Source: Prevotella sp.
GTDB taxonomy: Bacteria; Bacteroidota; Bacteroidia; Bacteroidales; Bacteroidaceae
Direction: 5' to 3'
DNA length: 64,000 bases
NCBI GenBank assembly: GCA_022486815.1
Contig: JAKVJW010000006.1
Span: forward strand, 59,550 to 123,549
Part shown: positions 48,225 through 57,370 of the stretch, one piece after another
Numbering within the stretch: the first letter of the stretch is position 1
Layout: each line of letters begins with the position of its first letter
Program-made: the position numbers and the translations under genes
The notes under the pieces: generated by a model
Database searches by the model: none
The model's input: the letters and a program-made list of their open reading frames with translations, nothing else
Told to the model about the DNA's origin: nothing

Positions 48225-50597
48225 TCAATTGAAGAAATTCCAACTGACACCGAAACGGAAAACGGTTGGGTTCAGAGGATAGTGTGGGGTATAGAAATAT
48301 TCCTTATTACCGCTTTTTCCATTCAAGTGACTGTACATGACGAAGAATCGGGTATGCTTTAGATGGAAATTGATATAGGCATTGATCATAGGATAATTGC
48401 CGATTTTTGTCCTCTGGTTGTTTTGACTGTCCTGTACGGTAAATACTCCCATACCGGGACTGTAATCAGGGGCATAATAGGAGGTAAAGTATCTCATGTC
48501 AACTCCCAGATCTGTATCAAGTACCCGGGCAATCTTGAAACGAAGGTACATGTTGGTGTATATATTCAAGGTTGGCACAGGTAGTACATTGTCATCTGAT
48601 GACTTTTGGAAAGTGAATACATTGTCCCAATGAAAAATCTGATATTGGAAATTCTGTAGAAGTTGGATTGTAAGGAGACTCATATTTCCACCTTTTTGCT
48701 TTACGCTCACGGCATTTCCTGTACGGCTATAGTCATCACCGGTATGGACAATATTGTAATCTTGCAAAAAATAGGTGTAATTCTGCAGATTGTCGTATGC
48801 AATCTGAAGTTTTGTCTTGGTTTTGCGTATCGTGAAGTCACCCATTATCCGACTATGTGTGATTTTATCGAGATCTGTATTGTCCCACCAGAAATGACGA
48901 GAGTGGTAATGGCGGTAATAAAAGGTGGGATTTGTGCGATGTAGAAAAGCATTAGCTGCCAATTGCACCGTGTCTCCCCATAGTTTGAAGTTTAAGTCTG
49001 CATTTCCGTCTAAGAGAAGGTCCTTGGCATCTTTGCCCACGACACCTAATTCTGCTGTTACATTATAATGCAATAGACTTCCCTGAGTTTTACTTAACTG
49101 TCCGCCGATGCTTAATGTATGTTCATTATAAGTATTCCTGCCGGTCCCGATAGAGTCTGGAAGTTGGAAATGTCTTAAATCATAACTGGCAAATGCCTTT
49201 AAGCCAGCCTTTGCATATTTGTTGAATCCTTCAAGCAGGGCAATGGCGAAAGTGTTCTTAAGTTCAAAGTGACGTGTGACATCTTCTATGGAATCTCCAA
49301 CATTGTATTTCTCGTTGGCAGGATAGTTGTTGAGATAGTATTTGTCAGGCGTTTTGTAGGCCTGGTAGATACGGCGGTAGTTGTCAAATTTTATGGTATG
49401 TATAAAACTGGTTACCGGCACATATACTTTCTTGGTCCATGAAGTGTCTTCTGAGACTTTCTTTTCTTTAGTCAGAAGACTGTCTGCAGCATTTTTCCCA
49501 TTGATGGATATCCGTTTTTTCAGATTCTCCTTATTCTGAGATTCAGACGGTTCATCTCCGGCGATTTTGGCATCATCGGGTCTACCATTCGTCAGTTGTT
49601 CTTTATCTTTTTCATAAGTTTTTTTATCGAAGCGTCGGTTTTCTTTTTTAGCCTTAGCCCGTTCTTTTTCCTCGCCTTTGGCAGCATCGTTTTCTTTTTT
49701 TGAAGCGATGGCAAATTTCTTCGCTTTTATTTCTTCAGCTGTCATCGGGACTTTTTTACTGAATCCCAAACTATAGCGGTGAGTGAAAAAAATATGTTGG
49801 TTATCATTCCTGTTCCAGTTCTGTTCCAATACAGTCGGAATTTCATTGGTTTGATAATTATCATTAAAGGTTTCCGGGTGGGTAATATAGTTATCGTTCG
49901 TTATTCCTCCATTTTCTGCAACTTTCTCATGATTAAGAGAAATGAGTAGATGGGCCTGATACTGGTCTCCGATATAAGAGGCCCATGTGGTGTAGCCAAA
50001 ATGTGATGTGCTTTGAGAGTTGTAATATCCTCTTCCATATTTATAGTCAAAGCGGAAGCCTAAACCTAATTTCTTTCCTGCATTTACAGCAAAAAAAGCT
50101 TTGAAATCATCTTCTCCGTTTGTACGGTTGCCACATTCGTTAAGGGTAACATTGGTGATAGGTGAGTAGGTGTTGGTAAAGAGTTGTACACCAACAGGTC
50201 TGACAAAAAAATCATAAGGCCTAGTGAATATAAATTGAGAAGGTTCCGGGCGGTCTATGAAAATACGCGCTATACGTGGTGAACCCAAGTTGCCCAGGGT
50301 GTTATATTCTCCTCTTAATCCTGTAGTGAATGTGGAATTCATATACATATAGGACAGCGTATCAACTTTTGTCGGTGTACGATCTCCGAAACGTTCATCT
50401 ACTGTCCAGGCATAGATACCTCTTGGAATCTCTTTTTCGCTTCCTAAGGAATCTGTTCGATTGCGGTTGCGCTTGTTGATATTATTGATATCTCCGTTCG
50501 CATTAATTCCTTGAATGGAGTTATCATTAGGATTAATTTGTGCTGAGATTGGTATTACAGTACAAATTAAGAATAGCATCAAAAAGATATTTCTCAT
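48225..50597 (-). CDS. putative outer-membrane porin (Bacteroidetes putative-porin family)
   Basis: The protein has 790 residues. The signal peptide (about 1-19, ending ISAQ) is followed by a long beta-strand-rich protein with the amphipathic, aromatic-girdle pattern of an outer-membrane barrel, ending in an aromatic residue (FGVSWNFFN). A charged, Lys/Glu-rich insert at about 285-365 would be a long loop or periplasmic segment. It matches proteins annotated as putative porin in Bacteroidales. Transported solute unknown. It overlaps the upstream small membrane gene by 4 bp. Confidence 0.8.
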   Translation of the reverse strand: MRNIFLMLFLICTVIPISAQINPNDNSIQGINANGDINNINKRNRNRTDSLGSEKEIPRGIYAWTVDERFGDRTPTKVDTLSYMYMNSTFTTGLRGEYNTLGNLGSPRIARIFIDRPEPSQFIFTRPYDFFVRPVGVQLFTNTYSPITNVTLNECGNRTNGEDDFKAFFAVNAGKKLGLGFRFDYKYGRGYYNSQSTSHFGYTTWASYIGDQYQAHLLISLNHEKVAENGGITNDNYITHPETFNDNYQTNEIPTVLEQNWNRNDNQHIFFTHRYSLGFSKKVPMTAEEIKAKKFAIASKKENDAAKGEEKERAKAKKENRRFDKKTYEKDKEQLTNGRPDDAKIAGDEPSESQNKENLKKRISINGKNAADSLLTKEKKVSEDTSWTKKVYVPVTSFIHTIKFDNYRRIYQAYKTPDKYYLNNYPANEKYNVGDSIEDVTRHFELKNTFAIALLEGFNKYAKAGLKAFASYDLRHFQLPDSIGTGRNTYNEHTLSIGGQLSKTQGSLLHYNVTAELGVVGKDAKDLLLDGNADLNFKLWGDTVQLAANAFLHRTNPTFYYRHYHSRHFWWDNTDLDKITHSRIMGDFTIRKTKTKLQIAYDNLQNYTYFLQDYNIVHTGDDYSRTGNAVSVKQKGGNMSLLTIQLLQNFQYQIFHWDNVFTFQKSSDDNVLPVPTLNIYTNMYLRFKIARVLDTDLGVDMRYFTSYYAPDYSPGMGVFTVQDSQNNQRTKIGNYPMINAYINFHLKHTRFFVMYSHLNGKSGNKEYFYTPHYPLNPTVFRFGVSWNFFN

Positions 50598-50836
50598 TTA
50601 TGAAAGAGTCGAAGTAAGGCTTCTATAAATTTGATTACTACAGATGATAGCATTAAAATAATGCTGAATGTCTTGTGCTCGCTGAAGAGATAAAAACAAA
50701 CTCCAACTACCGCAAGAATCATGAATATGATATTCAGGATATTTCGAAATTTGAACAGTGGGGTTCTCTTTTCCCGGATAGGTTTCAGACGCTGTTGGTG
50801 TTTGAATTTATTCAATTCTTGATTTGTATTATCCAT
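50594..50836 (-). CDS. small inner-membrane protein with two membrane segments
   Basis: The protein has 80 residues. A basic, hydrophilic N-terminus (about 1-28, KFKHQQRLKPIREKR) is followed by two hydrophobic segments (about 31-49 and 55-74). No known domain is recognised. Its end overlaps the putative porin start by 4 bp and it starts 30 bp after the DUF4468 gene, so all three form one operon. It may help assemble or energise the porin, but this is inference from position only. Confidence 0.75.
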   Translation of the reverse strand: MDNTNQELNKFKHQQRLKPIREKRTPLFKFRNILNIIFMILAVVGVCFYLFSEHKTFSIILMLSSVVIKFIEALLRLFHK

Positions 50837-50866
50837 TTTTGAATTTATAGTCTTTGATATGACCGG

Positions 50867-51646
50867 TTATTCCTTTTTTTGTTCTTGAAACAAGTTGACG
50901 ATTTGCTTGAAGATCTCATCTTTTCGATCAATGGTCCCCTTGCGGAATTTCCCGTATATTTTGGTTAAGTCATTCTTTTTCTTTGTCAGAGCATATTTAT
51001 CTGAAATAATTTCCTCAGCCGGTGAGTTGAATCCTCCTGTACGTCCTTCTTCATAAACATAACTGATACGGCTGATAGTTACTTTCAAGTGATTGTCACT
51101 GCATTGAGCAATAATCGTATATAAGAATTTTGTCCGGTCAAGTGAAAGGAACGAACTTTTGAAAGTCATCCATTCTTTGACTACTGCTGCAATAATGCCT
51201 CTGCTTGTGCTTACCAATGCTATACGACTGTCCTTCAGTTCATCCTTGCCCTTTGTCAACTGGTCTAGATATTGATAGAGTGAGTCGTATATCTCTTTCT
51301 TGCTATGACCGGGGATTTCCTTGTCCAGTGTGAAGATGATTTTACCATTCTTGTCTGTAGGAACTGCTCCTTCCAGATACTTTGGGTCTTCTTTTAATTT
51401 GATGGGCTGTTGAGGTCTTTTCTTTGGCTTACCATTAACTTCTGTATTGGTCCCTGTTGTTTCAGCAGGAGTGTTTTGCTGGCCCGGAATAGTCCAATCA
51501 GCATTGTTCTTGATATCCTGTGTTCTTATGGTATCTTTCTGAAAGTGAGTTTCAGTTCTTTCTTGCAACGGTTCACACCTTTTGACAGGTCTGCCTTCCA
51601 AGAACAGGGGGAGGCATAGCAGAATGATTGTGAATGCTTGCTTCAT
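50867..51646 (-). CDS. secreted DUF4468-like protein
   Basis: The protein has 259 residues with a signal peptide (about 1-19). A disordered, charged region (about 25-85, PAETTGTNTEVNG and KPKKRPQQP) leads to a DUF4468-type domain (about 95-250) with GKIIFTLDKEIPGHSKKEIYDSLYQYL and FLYTIIAQCSDNHLKVTISRISYVYEE. The family is secreted and uncharacterised. First gene of the operon with the small membrane protein and putative porin; a minus-strand TACTTTTG box lies at 51675-51682. Confidence 0.8.
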   Translation of the reverse strand: MKQAFTIILLCLPLFLEGRPVKRCEPLQERTETHFQKDTIRTQDIKNNADWTIPGQQNTPAETTGTNTEVNGKPKKRPQQPIKLKEDPKYLEGAVPTDKNGKIIFTLDKEIPGHSKKEIYDSLYQYLDQLTKGKDELKDSRIALVSTSRGIIAAVVKEWMTFKSSFLSLDRTKFLYTIIAQCSDNHLKVTISRISYVYEEGRTGGFNSPAEEIISDKYALTKKKNDLTKIYGKFRKGTIDRKDEIFKQIVNLFQEQKKE

Positions 51647-51674
51647 AATTTTAATATTTGTTGTTTTTAAATTA

Positions 51675-51682
51675 CAAAAGTA
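51675..51682 (-). promoter_or_regulatory. -7 element (TACTTTTG) for the DUF4468-porin operon
   Basis: It matches TAnnTTTG on the minus strand 28 bp before the ATG at 51646. No -33 TTG at standard spacing. Confidence 0.4.
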
Positions 51683-51921
51683 ACAAAATATATTCGATTC
51701 CTGTTTGATTAAGTAATATTTAACTTTTGTGATATTTGCTTCTTTTTTCTTTTTAATTTCCTATATCCCGAGAAGGGCCATTGCCATGAAAACATCGTCT
51801 GATATTTGATAGCATGTTCTTTCTTTTGTTGATGTCTTTAGTACTCAAAAAGTTTAATGCGCGGTGTATATGTTAAATATTTGTAATGGGAAATCATTTT
51901 TATTATTAATTCTTTCATATA
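51683..51921. other. intergenic stretch between two divergent promoters
   Basis: Together with the flanking promoter elements this makes a gene-free gap of 360 bp (51647-52006). It is AT-rich and I see no gene, repeat or clear hairpin in it. Confidence 0.5.
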
Positions 51922-51953
51922 TTTGGTTTATAATGTAGACTTATCTATATTTG
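51922..51953 (+). promoter_or_regulatory. promoter (TTTG, 20 bp, TATATTTG) for the membrane protein/regulator pair
   Basis: TTTG at 51922-51925 and TATATTTG at 51946-51953 are 20 bp apart. Transcription would begin near 51960, so the in-frame start at 51923 cannot be used and ATG 52007 is chosen. Confidence 0.75.
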
Positions 51954-52006
51954 TGCCATATAACTTGCCCGGTGGTATAGAAAGAAGAATAATAAATAAT
52001 ACGAAG

Positions 52007-52618
52007 ATGGAAGAAAAAGAACTAACTGAAAAAGAAAGTTTAGAGTTGATTACTCGGATGATTCAATCGACAAAAGAAAACCTTGAAGTAGGGAGAGGAA
52101 ACAAATTCTTGACGTATGGATACTTTACAGCAGCCTTGGGAATTGTAATCTTTCTGCTGTTATTTTTTACCCATAATGATCTGTACAGCTTGGGGTGGTG
52201 TCTGATGTTTGCGTGTTGGGCATTTGTGTCCTGGAAATCGAAGAAGCCTGATGTAATCACTTATACAGACAAAGCAATTCAACTAGTATGGCATATTATG
52301 AATTGGATGTTTGTCATTACATTTGCCTTTTTGCTGATATTTGCTGTTATCTTTCATGTTCATTACGGACTTCTGGACCTTATGATGCCGTTGTCTCTTA
52401 TTTATGCTAATATAGGTACATCTATTACAGGAGTCATTCTGAAGGAGAAGTGGATGACTTTGTTGCCATTGATGAGCCTGTTGATTGCTTTTTATATGTT
52501 GGCGGTTATGAGGAGCGGTAGTCTAATGTATGTTTCCTGGAATCTTCTGATGAGTTTTGCTTTCTTGATTTCAATGGTTATCCCTGGGCATATCCTGAAA
52601 CATAAAATGCATAACTAA
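52007..52618 (+). CDS. membrane protein encoded with a winged-helix regulator
   Basis: The protein has 203 residues from ATG 52007. A charged N-terminus (MEEKELTEKESLELITRMIQ) precedes six hydrophobic segments (about 38-58, 63-80, 98-118, 125-145, 151-170 and 174-195). No enzyme or transporter motif is recognised. The same arrangement, membrane protein then HTH_34-type regulator, is seen in Bacteroidetes; together they may act as a sensor and regulator. The stop overlaps the next start (TAATG). Confidence 0.78.
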   Translation: MEEKELTEKESLELITRMIQSTKENLEVGRGNKFLTYGYFTAALGIVIFLLLFFTHNDLYSLGWCLMFACWAFVSWKSKKPDVITYTDKAIQLVWHIMNWMFVITFAFLLIFAVIFHVHYGLLDLMMPLSLIYANIGTSITGVILKEKWMTLLPLMSLLIAFYMLAVMRSGSLMYVSWNLLMSFAFLISMVIPGHILKHKMHN

Positions 52619-52899
52619 TGTTCAAAGATCTAAATCCATTATTGCATTCTCAACTCAGGTTGGCTGTCATGTCAATTCTTCTTTCGGTAGATGAGGCTGA
52701 TTTTGTATATCTAAAGAAGAAAACCAAGTCGACAGCTGGTAATTTGAGTGTACAGATTGATAAATTGTCTCAAGCTGATTATATTTTAGTGAAAAAAGAT
52801 TTTGTTGGAAAAAGACCGCATACGACTTGTCGGATAACCGGGAAGGGACGGAAGGCCTTTTCTGATTATGTAGATGCTTTGAAAAGTTACTTGCCTTGA
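52618..52899 (+). CDS. winged-helix transcriptional regulator (HTH_34, ArsR/MarR-like)
   Basis: The protein has 93 residues, consisting almost wholly of one winged helix: helix N-LHSQLRLAVMSILL, recognition helix around TAGNLSVQIDKLSQADYI, wing KRPHTTCRIT and a C-terminal dimerisation helix. This is the small single-domain regulator type that often represses its own operon. One-base overlap with the membrane-protein gene shows coupling. Targets unknown. Confidence 0.88.
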   Translation: MFKDLNPLLHSQLRLAVMSILLSVDEADFVYLKKKTKSTAGNLSVQIDKLSQADYILVKKDFVGKRPHTTCRITGKGRKAFSDYVDALKSYLP

Positions 52900-53333
52900 T
52901 TTATGACTTAGGCGAAACGAACAACGAAGCAATATTAATTTTCGATATTTGTCCATCAAATCTGTATGGCTTCTTCTGTTGTGTTTACTGATTCTGTATG
53001 GCTTGAAAGAAAGCGTCTACAGATTCTGCTTATAAAGAGAAAAAGTGTTTACTAAATTAGTTCTTCTTTAATTGAGTTGAAGAGAACTACTGAATCAAGT
53101 CACAATCATAAACACTTGATTTTCATGATAATAGTCCATTGTGACCAAAATAGTGCATAATGGTATACCATAATGCACTATTTCGGTATGCCATTATGCA
53201 CCATTTCGCCACCCCATAATGCACCATTTTGGTCAGCCTGCCATACAGGCTCAACAATGACTATAATGCATATAAAGAGTATAGCGCTTAGTAATAATGT
53301 ATGGATAGCTATTAACTAACACATGCAGGGTTT
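52900..53333. other. convergent spacer rich in repeats and stems
   Basis: Between the regulator gene and uvrB. A 12-bp direct repeat, TCTGTATGGCTT, occurs at 52961-52972 and 52993-53004. AAGTGTTTA (53043-53051) pairs with TAAACACTT (53109-53117), enclosing a second stem. The 23-bp palindromic repeat cluster at 53143-53236 is listed separately. No ORF is supported. Confidence 0.6.
53143..53236. repeat. cluster of one inverted and three tandem copies of a 23-bp unit
   Basis: Three head-to-tail units of 23 bp lie at 53168-53190, 53191-53213 and 53214-53236, with shared core CCATWATGCACYATTTYG. An inverted copy lies at 53143-53163. The inverted copy pairs with the first unit (about 21 of 24) or the third (19 of 21), so a long hairpin can form. 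No transposase or flanking duplication is seen. Confidence 0.8.
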
Positions 53334-55361
53334 TCATTTCATTTCCAGTTGTTTTTGTAACCGGATGATTTCGTCACGATATTGGGCTGCCTGAATGAAG
53401 TTGAGTTCCTTGGCCGCCTGTTGCATCTGAGACTTTGTGTCAGCAATACTCTTTTCCAATTGTGGGCGTGTCATGCGTTCTATGATTGGATCAGCTGCAA
53501 ATGCAGCTTCAGTAGGTTCTATATAAGCTTGTGTGCTTGAGTCTGGATTCAGTACATTTTCAGAATGTCCGATGGGCAGATCAGTATTAATGGCCTTTAC
53601 GATCTGTTTAGGCACAATATGATGCTCTTCATTGTATTTTGTCTGAATGGTTCTGCGTCGATTTGTCTCGTCTATTGTTTTCTGCATGCTTTCAGTAATC
53701 CTGTCTGCATACATGATAACTTTTCCATTTACATTTCGGGCTGCGCGGCCGGCAGTCTGTGTCAGACTGCGATGGCTACGAAGAAATCCTTCCTTGTCAG
53801 CATCCAGGATGGCGACAAGAGAAACTTCTGGCAGATCAAGTCCTTCACGTAACAAGTTGACACCCACCAATACGTCATAGATACCTGCCCGTAGATCATT
53901 CATGATCTTGACCCGATCCAAAGTGGCTACGTCGCTATGGATATAAGCAGCTTTGACTTCATGCTCTAATAAATATTCTGTAAGCTCCTCGGCCATTCGT
54001 TTTGTAAGAGTGGTGACGAGAATACGTTCGTTATGATGGCTTCGTGAAAGAATTTCGTCCATCAAGTCATCTATCTGGTTTTCGGAGGGACGGACTTCTA
54101 TCTCTGGATCCAGTAATCCTGTAGGTCGGATAAGTTGTTCTACCACAACACCTTCTGCTTCATTCAATTCATAGTCCGCTGGGGTGGCACTTACATAAAT
54201 GACTTGATGGATGAGGGAATGGAATTCCTCAAATTTTAACGGTCTGTTGTCGAAAGCAGCTGGTAAGCGGAAGCCGAATTCCACAAGATTCTTTTTTCTC
54301 GCACGATCACCGCCATACATCGCATTGATTTGAGGAACGCTGACATGGCTTTCGTCAATGACCATCAGATAATCTTTCGGGAAAAAGTCTAACAGGCAAT
54401 AAGGTCGTTGACCCGGTTGCCGTCCGTCAAAATACCTGCTGTAGTTTTCTATTCCAGAGCAGTGGCCGAGTTCTTTTATCATTTCCATGTCGTATTCGAC
54501 ACGTTCCTTAATGCGTTGAGCCTTAATGCTATCTCCTATTTCTTTAAAGTAATCTGTTTGCTTTACGAGGTCATCCTGGATTTCCTTAATAGCTTGTACA
54601 GTCTGTTCCTTCGTCGTAATGAAAAGATTGGCCGGATAGATTTCATAACTTTCAAAAGATTCGATACGGTGGAAGGATACAGAGTCCACCTCCTCGATAG
54701 AATCTATCTCATCGTCCCACCAGGTTACGCGTAGTACATTATCTGAATAAGCCATCGAGATGTCGATCGTGTCCCCCTTGACACGAAAGTTGCCACGTTT
54801 CAGTTCTATATCATTCCTTATATAGAGAGCATCAACCAATTTGCGAAGAAAATCATTTCTGTCCATTTTATCACCGCGTTTGAGTTTGATGATGCTTTGT
54901 TCCATGGCAACAGGACCACCCATGCCGTAGATACAGGAAACAGAAGATACAACGATGACATCCTTTCGTCCTGAAAGCAGGGCAGAGAGAGCACTCAGGC
55001 GCAATTTGTCAATGTCATCATTGATAGCCAGATCCTTTTCAATGTATGTGTCTGTGGATGGAATATAGGCTTCAGGTTGATAATAATCATAATAGGAGAC
55101 ATAGTATTCTACTGCATTTTCAGGAAAGAATCCCTTCATTTCCTGATAGAGTTGTGCTGCAAGGGTCTTATTGTGACTCAGTACGAGAGTTGGTCTGTTG
55201 ATATTTGCTATGACATTCGCTACCGTAAACGTTTTTCCTGAACCCGTTACACCTAAAAGAACTTGTGCCGGGTCACCCTCTTTGATTCCTTCTATAAGAT
55301 GTTTTATAGCTTGTGGTTGATCACCGGTTGGTTTATATTTTGCAGTAAGTTTGAAATCCAT
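53334..55361 (-). CDS. uvrB: excinuclease ABC subunit B
   Basis: The protein has 675 residues. Helicase motif I is GVTGSGKTFTVAN, the beta-hairpin region YYVSYYDYYQPEAY is intact, and DESH, SATPADYEL, GVNLLREGLDLPEVSLV and QTAGRAARN follow. A C-terminal UVR domain (about 630-670, LEKSIADTKSQMQQAAKELNF split) binds UvrC/UvrA. It verifies damage in nucleotide excision repair. uvrA and uvrC are not in the window. Confidence 0.97.
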   Translation of the reverse strand: MDFKLTAKYKPTGDQPQAIKHLIEGIKEGDPAQVLLGVTGSGKTFTVANVIANINRPTLVLSHNKTLAAQLYQEMKGFFPENAVEYYVSYYDYYQPEAYIPSTDTYIEKDLAINDDIDKLRLSALSALLSGRKDVIVVSSVSCIYGMGGPVAMEQSIIKLKRGDKMDRNDFLRKLVDALYIRNDIELKRGNFRVKGDTIDISMAYSDNVLRVTWWDDEIDSIEEVDSVSFHRIESFESYEIYPANLFITTKEQTVQAIKEIQDDLVKQTDYFKEIGDSIKAQRIKERVEYDMEMIKELGHCSGIENYSRYFDGRQPGQRPYCLLDFFPKDYLMVIDESHVSVPQINAMYGGDRARKKNLVEFGFRLPAAFDNRPLKFEEFHSLIHQVIYVSATPADYELNEAEGVVVEQLIRPTGLLDPEIEVRPSENQIDDLMDEILSRSHHNERILVTTLTKRMAEELTEYLLEHEVKAAYIHSDVATLDRVKIMNDLRAGIYDVLVGVNLLREGLDLPEVSLVAILDADKEGFLRSHRSLTQTAGRAARNVNGKVIMYADRITESMQKTIDETNRRRTIQTKYNEEHHIVPKQIVKAINTDLPIGHSENVLNPDSSTQAYIEPTEAAFAADPIIERMTRPQLEKSIADTKSQMQQAAKELNFIQAAQYRDEIIRLQKQLEMK

Positions 55362-55401
55362 TTTCCCCTGAAACTTTTTAATTCTTTTTTATGTATTCTT
55401 G

Positions 55402-55409
55402 CAAATTTA
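55402..55409 (-). promoter_or_regulatory. -7 element (TAAATTTG) for uvrB
   Basis: It matches TAnnTTTG on the minus strand 40 bp before uvrB. No -33 TTG seen. Confidence 0.4.
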
Positions 55410-55470
55410 CTAAAAAGATCGCTTTATGAGCTATTGATTTATAATAAAATGCTAAAAATTAGGTATTTAC

Positions 55471-55501
55471 TTTGTAAATAGCAGAAAAGTAAGTAACTTT
55501 G
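55471..55501 (+). promoter_or_regulatory. promoter for bamD (TTTG, 19 bp, TAACTTTG)
   Basis: TTTG at 55471-55474 and TAACTTTG at 55494-55501 are 19 bp apart, 18 bp before ATG 55520. An in-frame start at 55499 lies inside the box and is rejected. Confidence 0.75.
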
Positions 55502-55519
55502 CAATTCAAAAAGCATAAT

Positions 55520-56377
55520 ATGAAGAAATTAATCTTTGCCGTCTTATCCTTCACCGTGGTGATCCTGCTCTCCGGTTGTGCCCATGAGTTCAATCAAGTA
55601 TATAAGACAAGTGATTATTCCTATAAGTATGAATACGCAAAAGAGTGTTTTGCTAATGGCAAATATTCTCGTGCCGTGACCTTATTACAGGAGTTGGTAA
55701 CTATCGAAAAGGGTACGGATAATGCACAGGAAAGTCTCTATATGTTGGCAATGGCAGAATATTGTATGAAGGATTATGAGACTGCTTCAGATTATTTTAA
55801 AAAATACTATCAGTCTTATCCCAAAGGTTTCTATGCTGAGATGGCAGAGTATTATGCAGGAGAGAGCCTCTATCAGAGTACTCCTGAACCACGGCTTGAC
55901 CAGAGTAAGACTGTAATGGCAATTGCTGCTTTTCAGGAATATCTGGATTTGTTTCCTGATGCTAAATTGAAAAAACAGGCTCAGAACCGGCTCTTCCAAC
56001 TTCAAGACAAGTTAGTAATGAAGGAGTATGATTCTGCAAAACTTTATTTTGATCTTGGATCTTATTTTGGTAATTGTACCGATGGTGGCAATAACTATAT
56101 GGCTTGTATTATTACAGCACAAAATGCCTTAAATGATTATCCTTATAGTAGCAAACGCAAGGACTTTTCAGTTCTGATTATGAAGAGTAAGTATGAGTTG
56201 GCCAAGATGAGTGTGCCAAGCAAGCAATATCAGCGGTATGAGGATGCAGAGGATGAGTGTTATGGTTTTATCAATGAATATCCTGATAGCAGACTGCGTG
56301 CAACGGCTCAGGATTATATTTCGAAATGCAAGCAGTTTCTTTCTACACATAAGAATATAAGCCCTTTGTCTGATTAA
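55520..56377 (+). CDS. bamD: outer-membrane assembly lipoprotein BamD
   Basis: The protein has 285 residues. The lipoprotein signal (VILLSGC) is followed by TPR pairs typical of BamD/YfiO (EYAKECFANGKYSRAVTLLQEL, YYQSYPKGFYAEMAEYYAG, FPDAKLKKQAQNRL). As part of the BAM complex it helps insert beta-barrels such as the SusC and porin proteins here. It heads a conserved Bacteroidetes operon with the omega subunit and DUF4293. Confidence 0.93.
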   Translation: MKKLIFAVLSFTVVILLSGCAHEFNQVYKTSDYSYKYEYAKECFANGKYSRAVTLLQELVTIEKGTDNAQESLYMLAMAEYCMKDYETASDYFKKYYQSYPKGFYAEMAEYYAGESLYQSTPEPRLDQSKTVMAIAAFQEYLDLFPDAKLKKQAQNRLFQLQDKLVMKEYDSAKLYFDLGSYFGNCTDGGNNYMACIITAQNALNDYPYSSKRKDFSVLIMKSKYELAKMSVPSKQYQRYEDAEDECYGFINEYPDSRLRATAQDYISKCKQFLSTHKNISPLSD

Positions 56378-56455
56378 GGGTATAGAGAATAATTAAATCA
56401 AAGGAATATAAATATGGAGTGACGATAAGTCATTCTTTCAATTTTCATTTTAGAT

Positions 56456-56803
56456 ATGGATTATAAAAAGTCAAAAGCTCCTGTTACTACAGTAACACGA
56501 AATGTTGAAGATTTGTGGAAAGATACCGGTAACATCTATGAGAGTGTTGTTATCATCTCTAAACGTAGTAACCAGATAGCTCAGGAAATCAAACAGGATT
56601 TGGATAAAAAACTGGCTGAGTTTGCTTCGTATAATGACTCTCTCGAAGAGGTATTTGAGAATCGTGAGCAGATTGAGATTTCTCGTTACTATGAAAAGTT
56701 GCCTAAGTCCACGTTGCTGGCTACGCAAGAATTCGTTGACGGAAAGGTTTATTGGCGGGATCCGGCTAAGGATAAAGATGAAAACCCTAAAGAGAGGATT
56801 TGA
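56456..56803 (+). CDS. rpoZ: RNA polymerase omega subunit, Bacteroidetes type
   Basis: The protein has 115 residues. The helical core with TGNIYESVVIISKRSNQIAQEI corresponds to the omega core, and the C-terminal extension (about 65-115) is the Bacteroidetes addition. It binds the beta-prime subunit and assists polymerase assembly. The position, after bamD and before DUF4293, is the standard one in Bacteroidales. Its stop overlaps the next start (TGATG). Confidence 0.88.
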   Translation: MDYKKSKAPVTTVTRNVEDLWKDTGNIYESVVIISKRSNQIAQEIKQDLDKKLAEFASYNDSLEEVFENREQIEISRYYEKLPKSTLLATQEFVDGKVYWRDPAKDKDENPKERI

Positions 56804-57255
56804 TGTTACAGCGTAAGCAATCTCTGTATCTCTTATTGGCCTTGATAGCGACTGTTGCGTGCATGAGTCTTCCCATAGGCTCCATAGAACCTAAAGGTAT
56901 GGGAGTAAATTCAGTCGTGTATAATCTGGGTATCCAGGGTTCTTTCAAGTCTTCTTATCCAGTATGGCCGTTATTTGGCGTTTTACTACTGACATGTCCT
57001 TTGGATGTGGCTGCTATATTTCTCTTTCATAGACGTAGTTTGCAGATTAAGTTGTGTGTGGCTACAATGGTATTATGTGTGATATGGTATGCTTATTTCT
57101 TGCATATTGTATTCCATGAATTCAATGCCGAGGGTACTTTTCATTTTAGTTGGACAGTATGTCTGCCGTTCGTAGCTGTTATCTTTTATTTTTTGGCACG
57201 GATTGGTATAAAGGATGATGAAAAACTTTTGAAGGCTGCTGATCGAATCCGCTAG
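56803..57255 (+). CDS. DUF4293 membrane protein
   Basis: The protein has 150 residues from ATG 56803; a TTG three bases earlier is less likely. Four membrane segments (about 7-24, 45-66, 75-95 and 105-128) and the N-terminal MLQRKQSLYLLLALI are the hallmarks of DUF4293. Function unknown; co-expressed with bamD and rpoZ. Confidence 0.88.
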   Translation: MLQRKQSLYLLLALIATVACMSLPIGSIEPKGMGVNSVVYNLGIQGSFKSSYPVWPLFGVLLLTCPLDVAAIFLFHRRSLQIKLCVATMVLCVIWYAYFLHIVFHEFNAEGTFHFSWTVCLPFVAVIFYFLARIGIKDDEKLLKAADRIR

Positions 57256-57326
57256 TTGTTGACATATTTTCTTCTTGTTCAAGGAGAGAATCTGTTTTTA
57301 CGAGAAAATTATTATTAAAATATCAA

Positions 57327-57364
57327 GGGCAGATCAATGTGAAGATTGATCTGCCCATTTTTTA
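57327..57364 (+). terminator. intrinsic terminator of the bamD-rpoZ-DUF4293 operon
   Basis: There is a perfect 12-bp stem (GGGCAGATCAAT at 57327-57338, complement at 57345-57356) with a six-nt loop, followed by ATTTTTT. Confidence 0.88.
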
Positions 57365-57370
57365 TCATTA

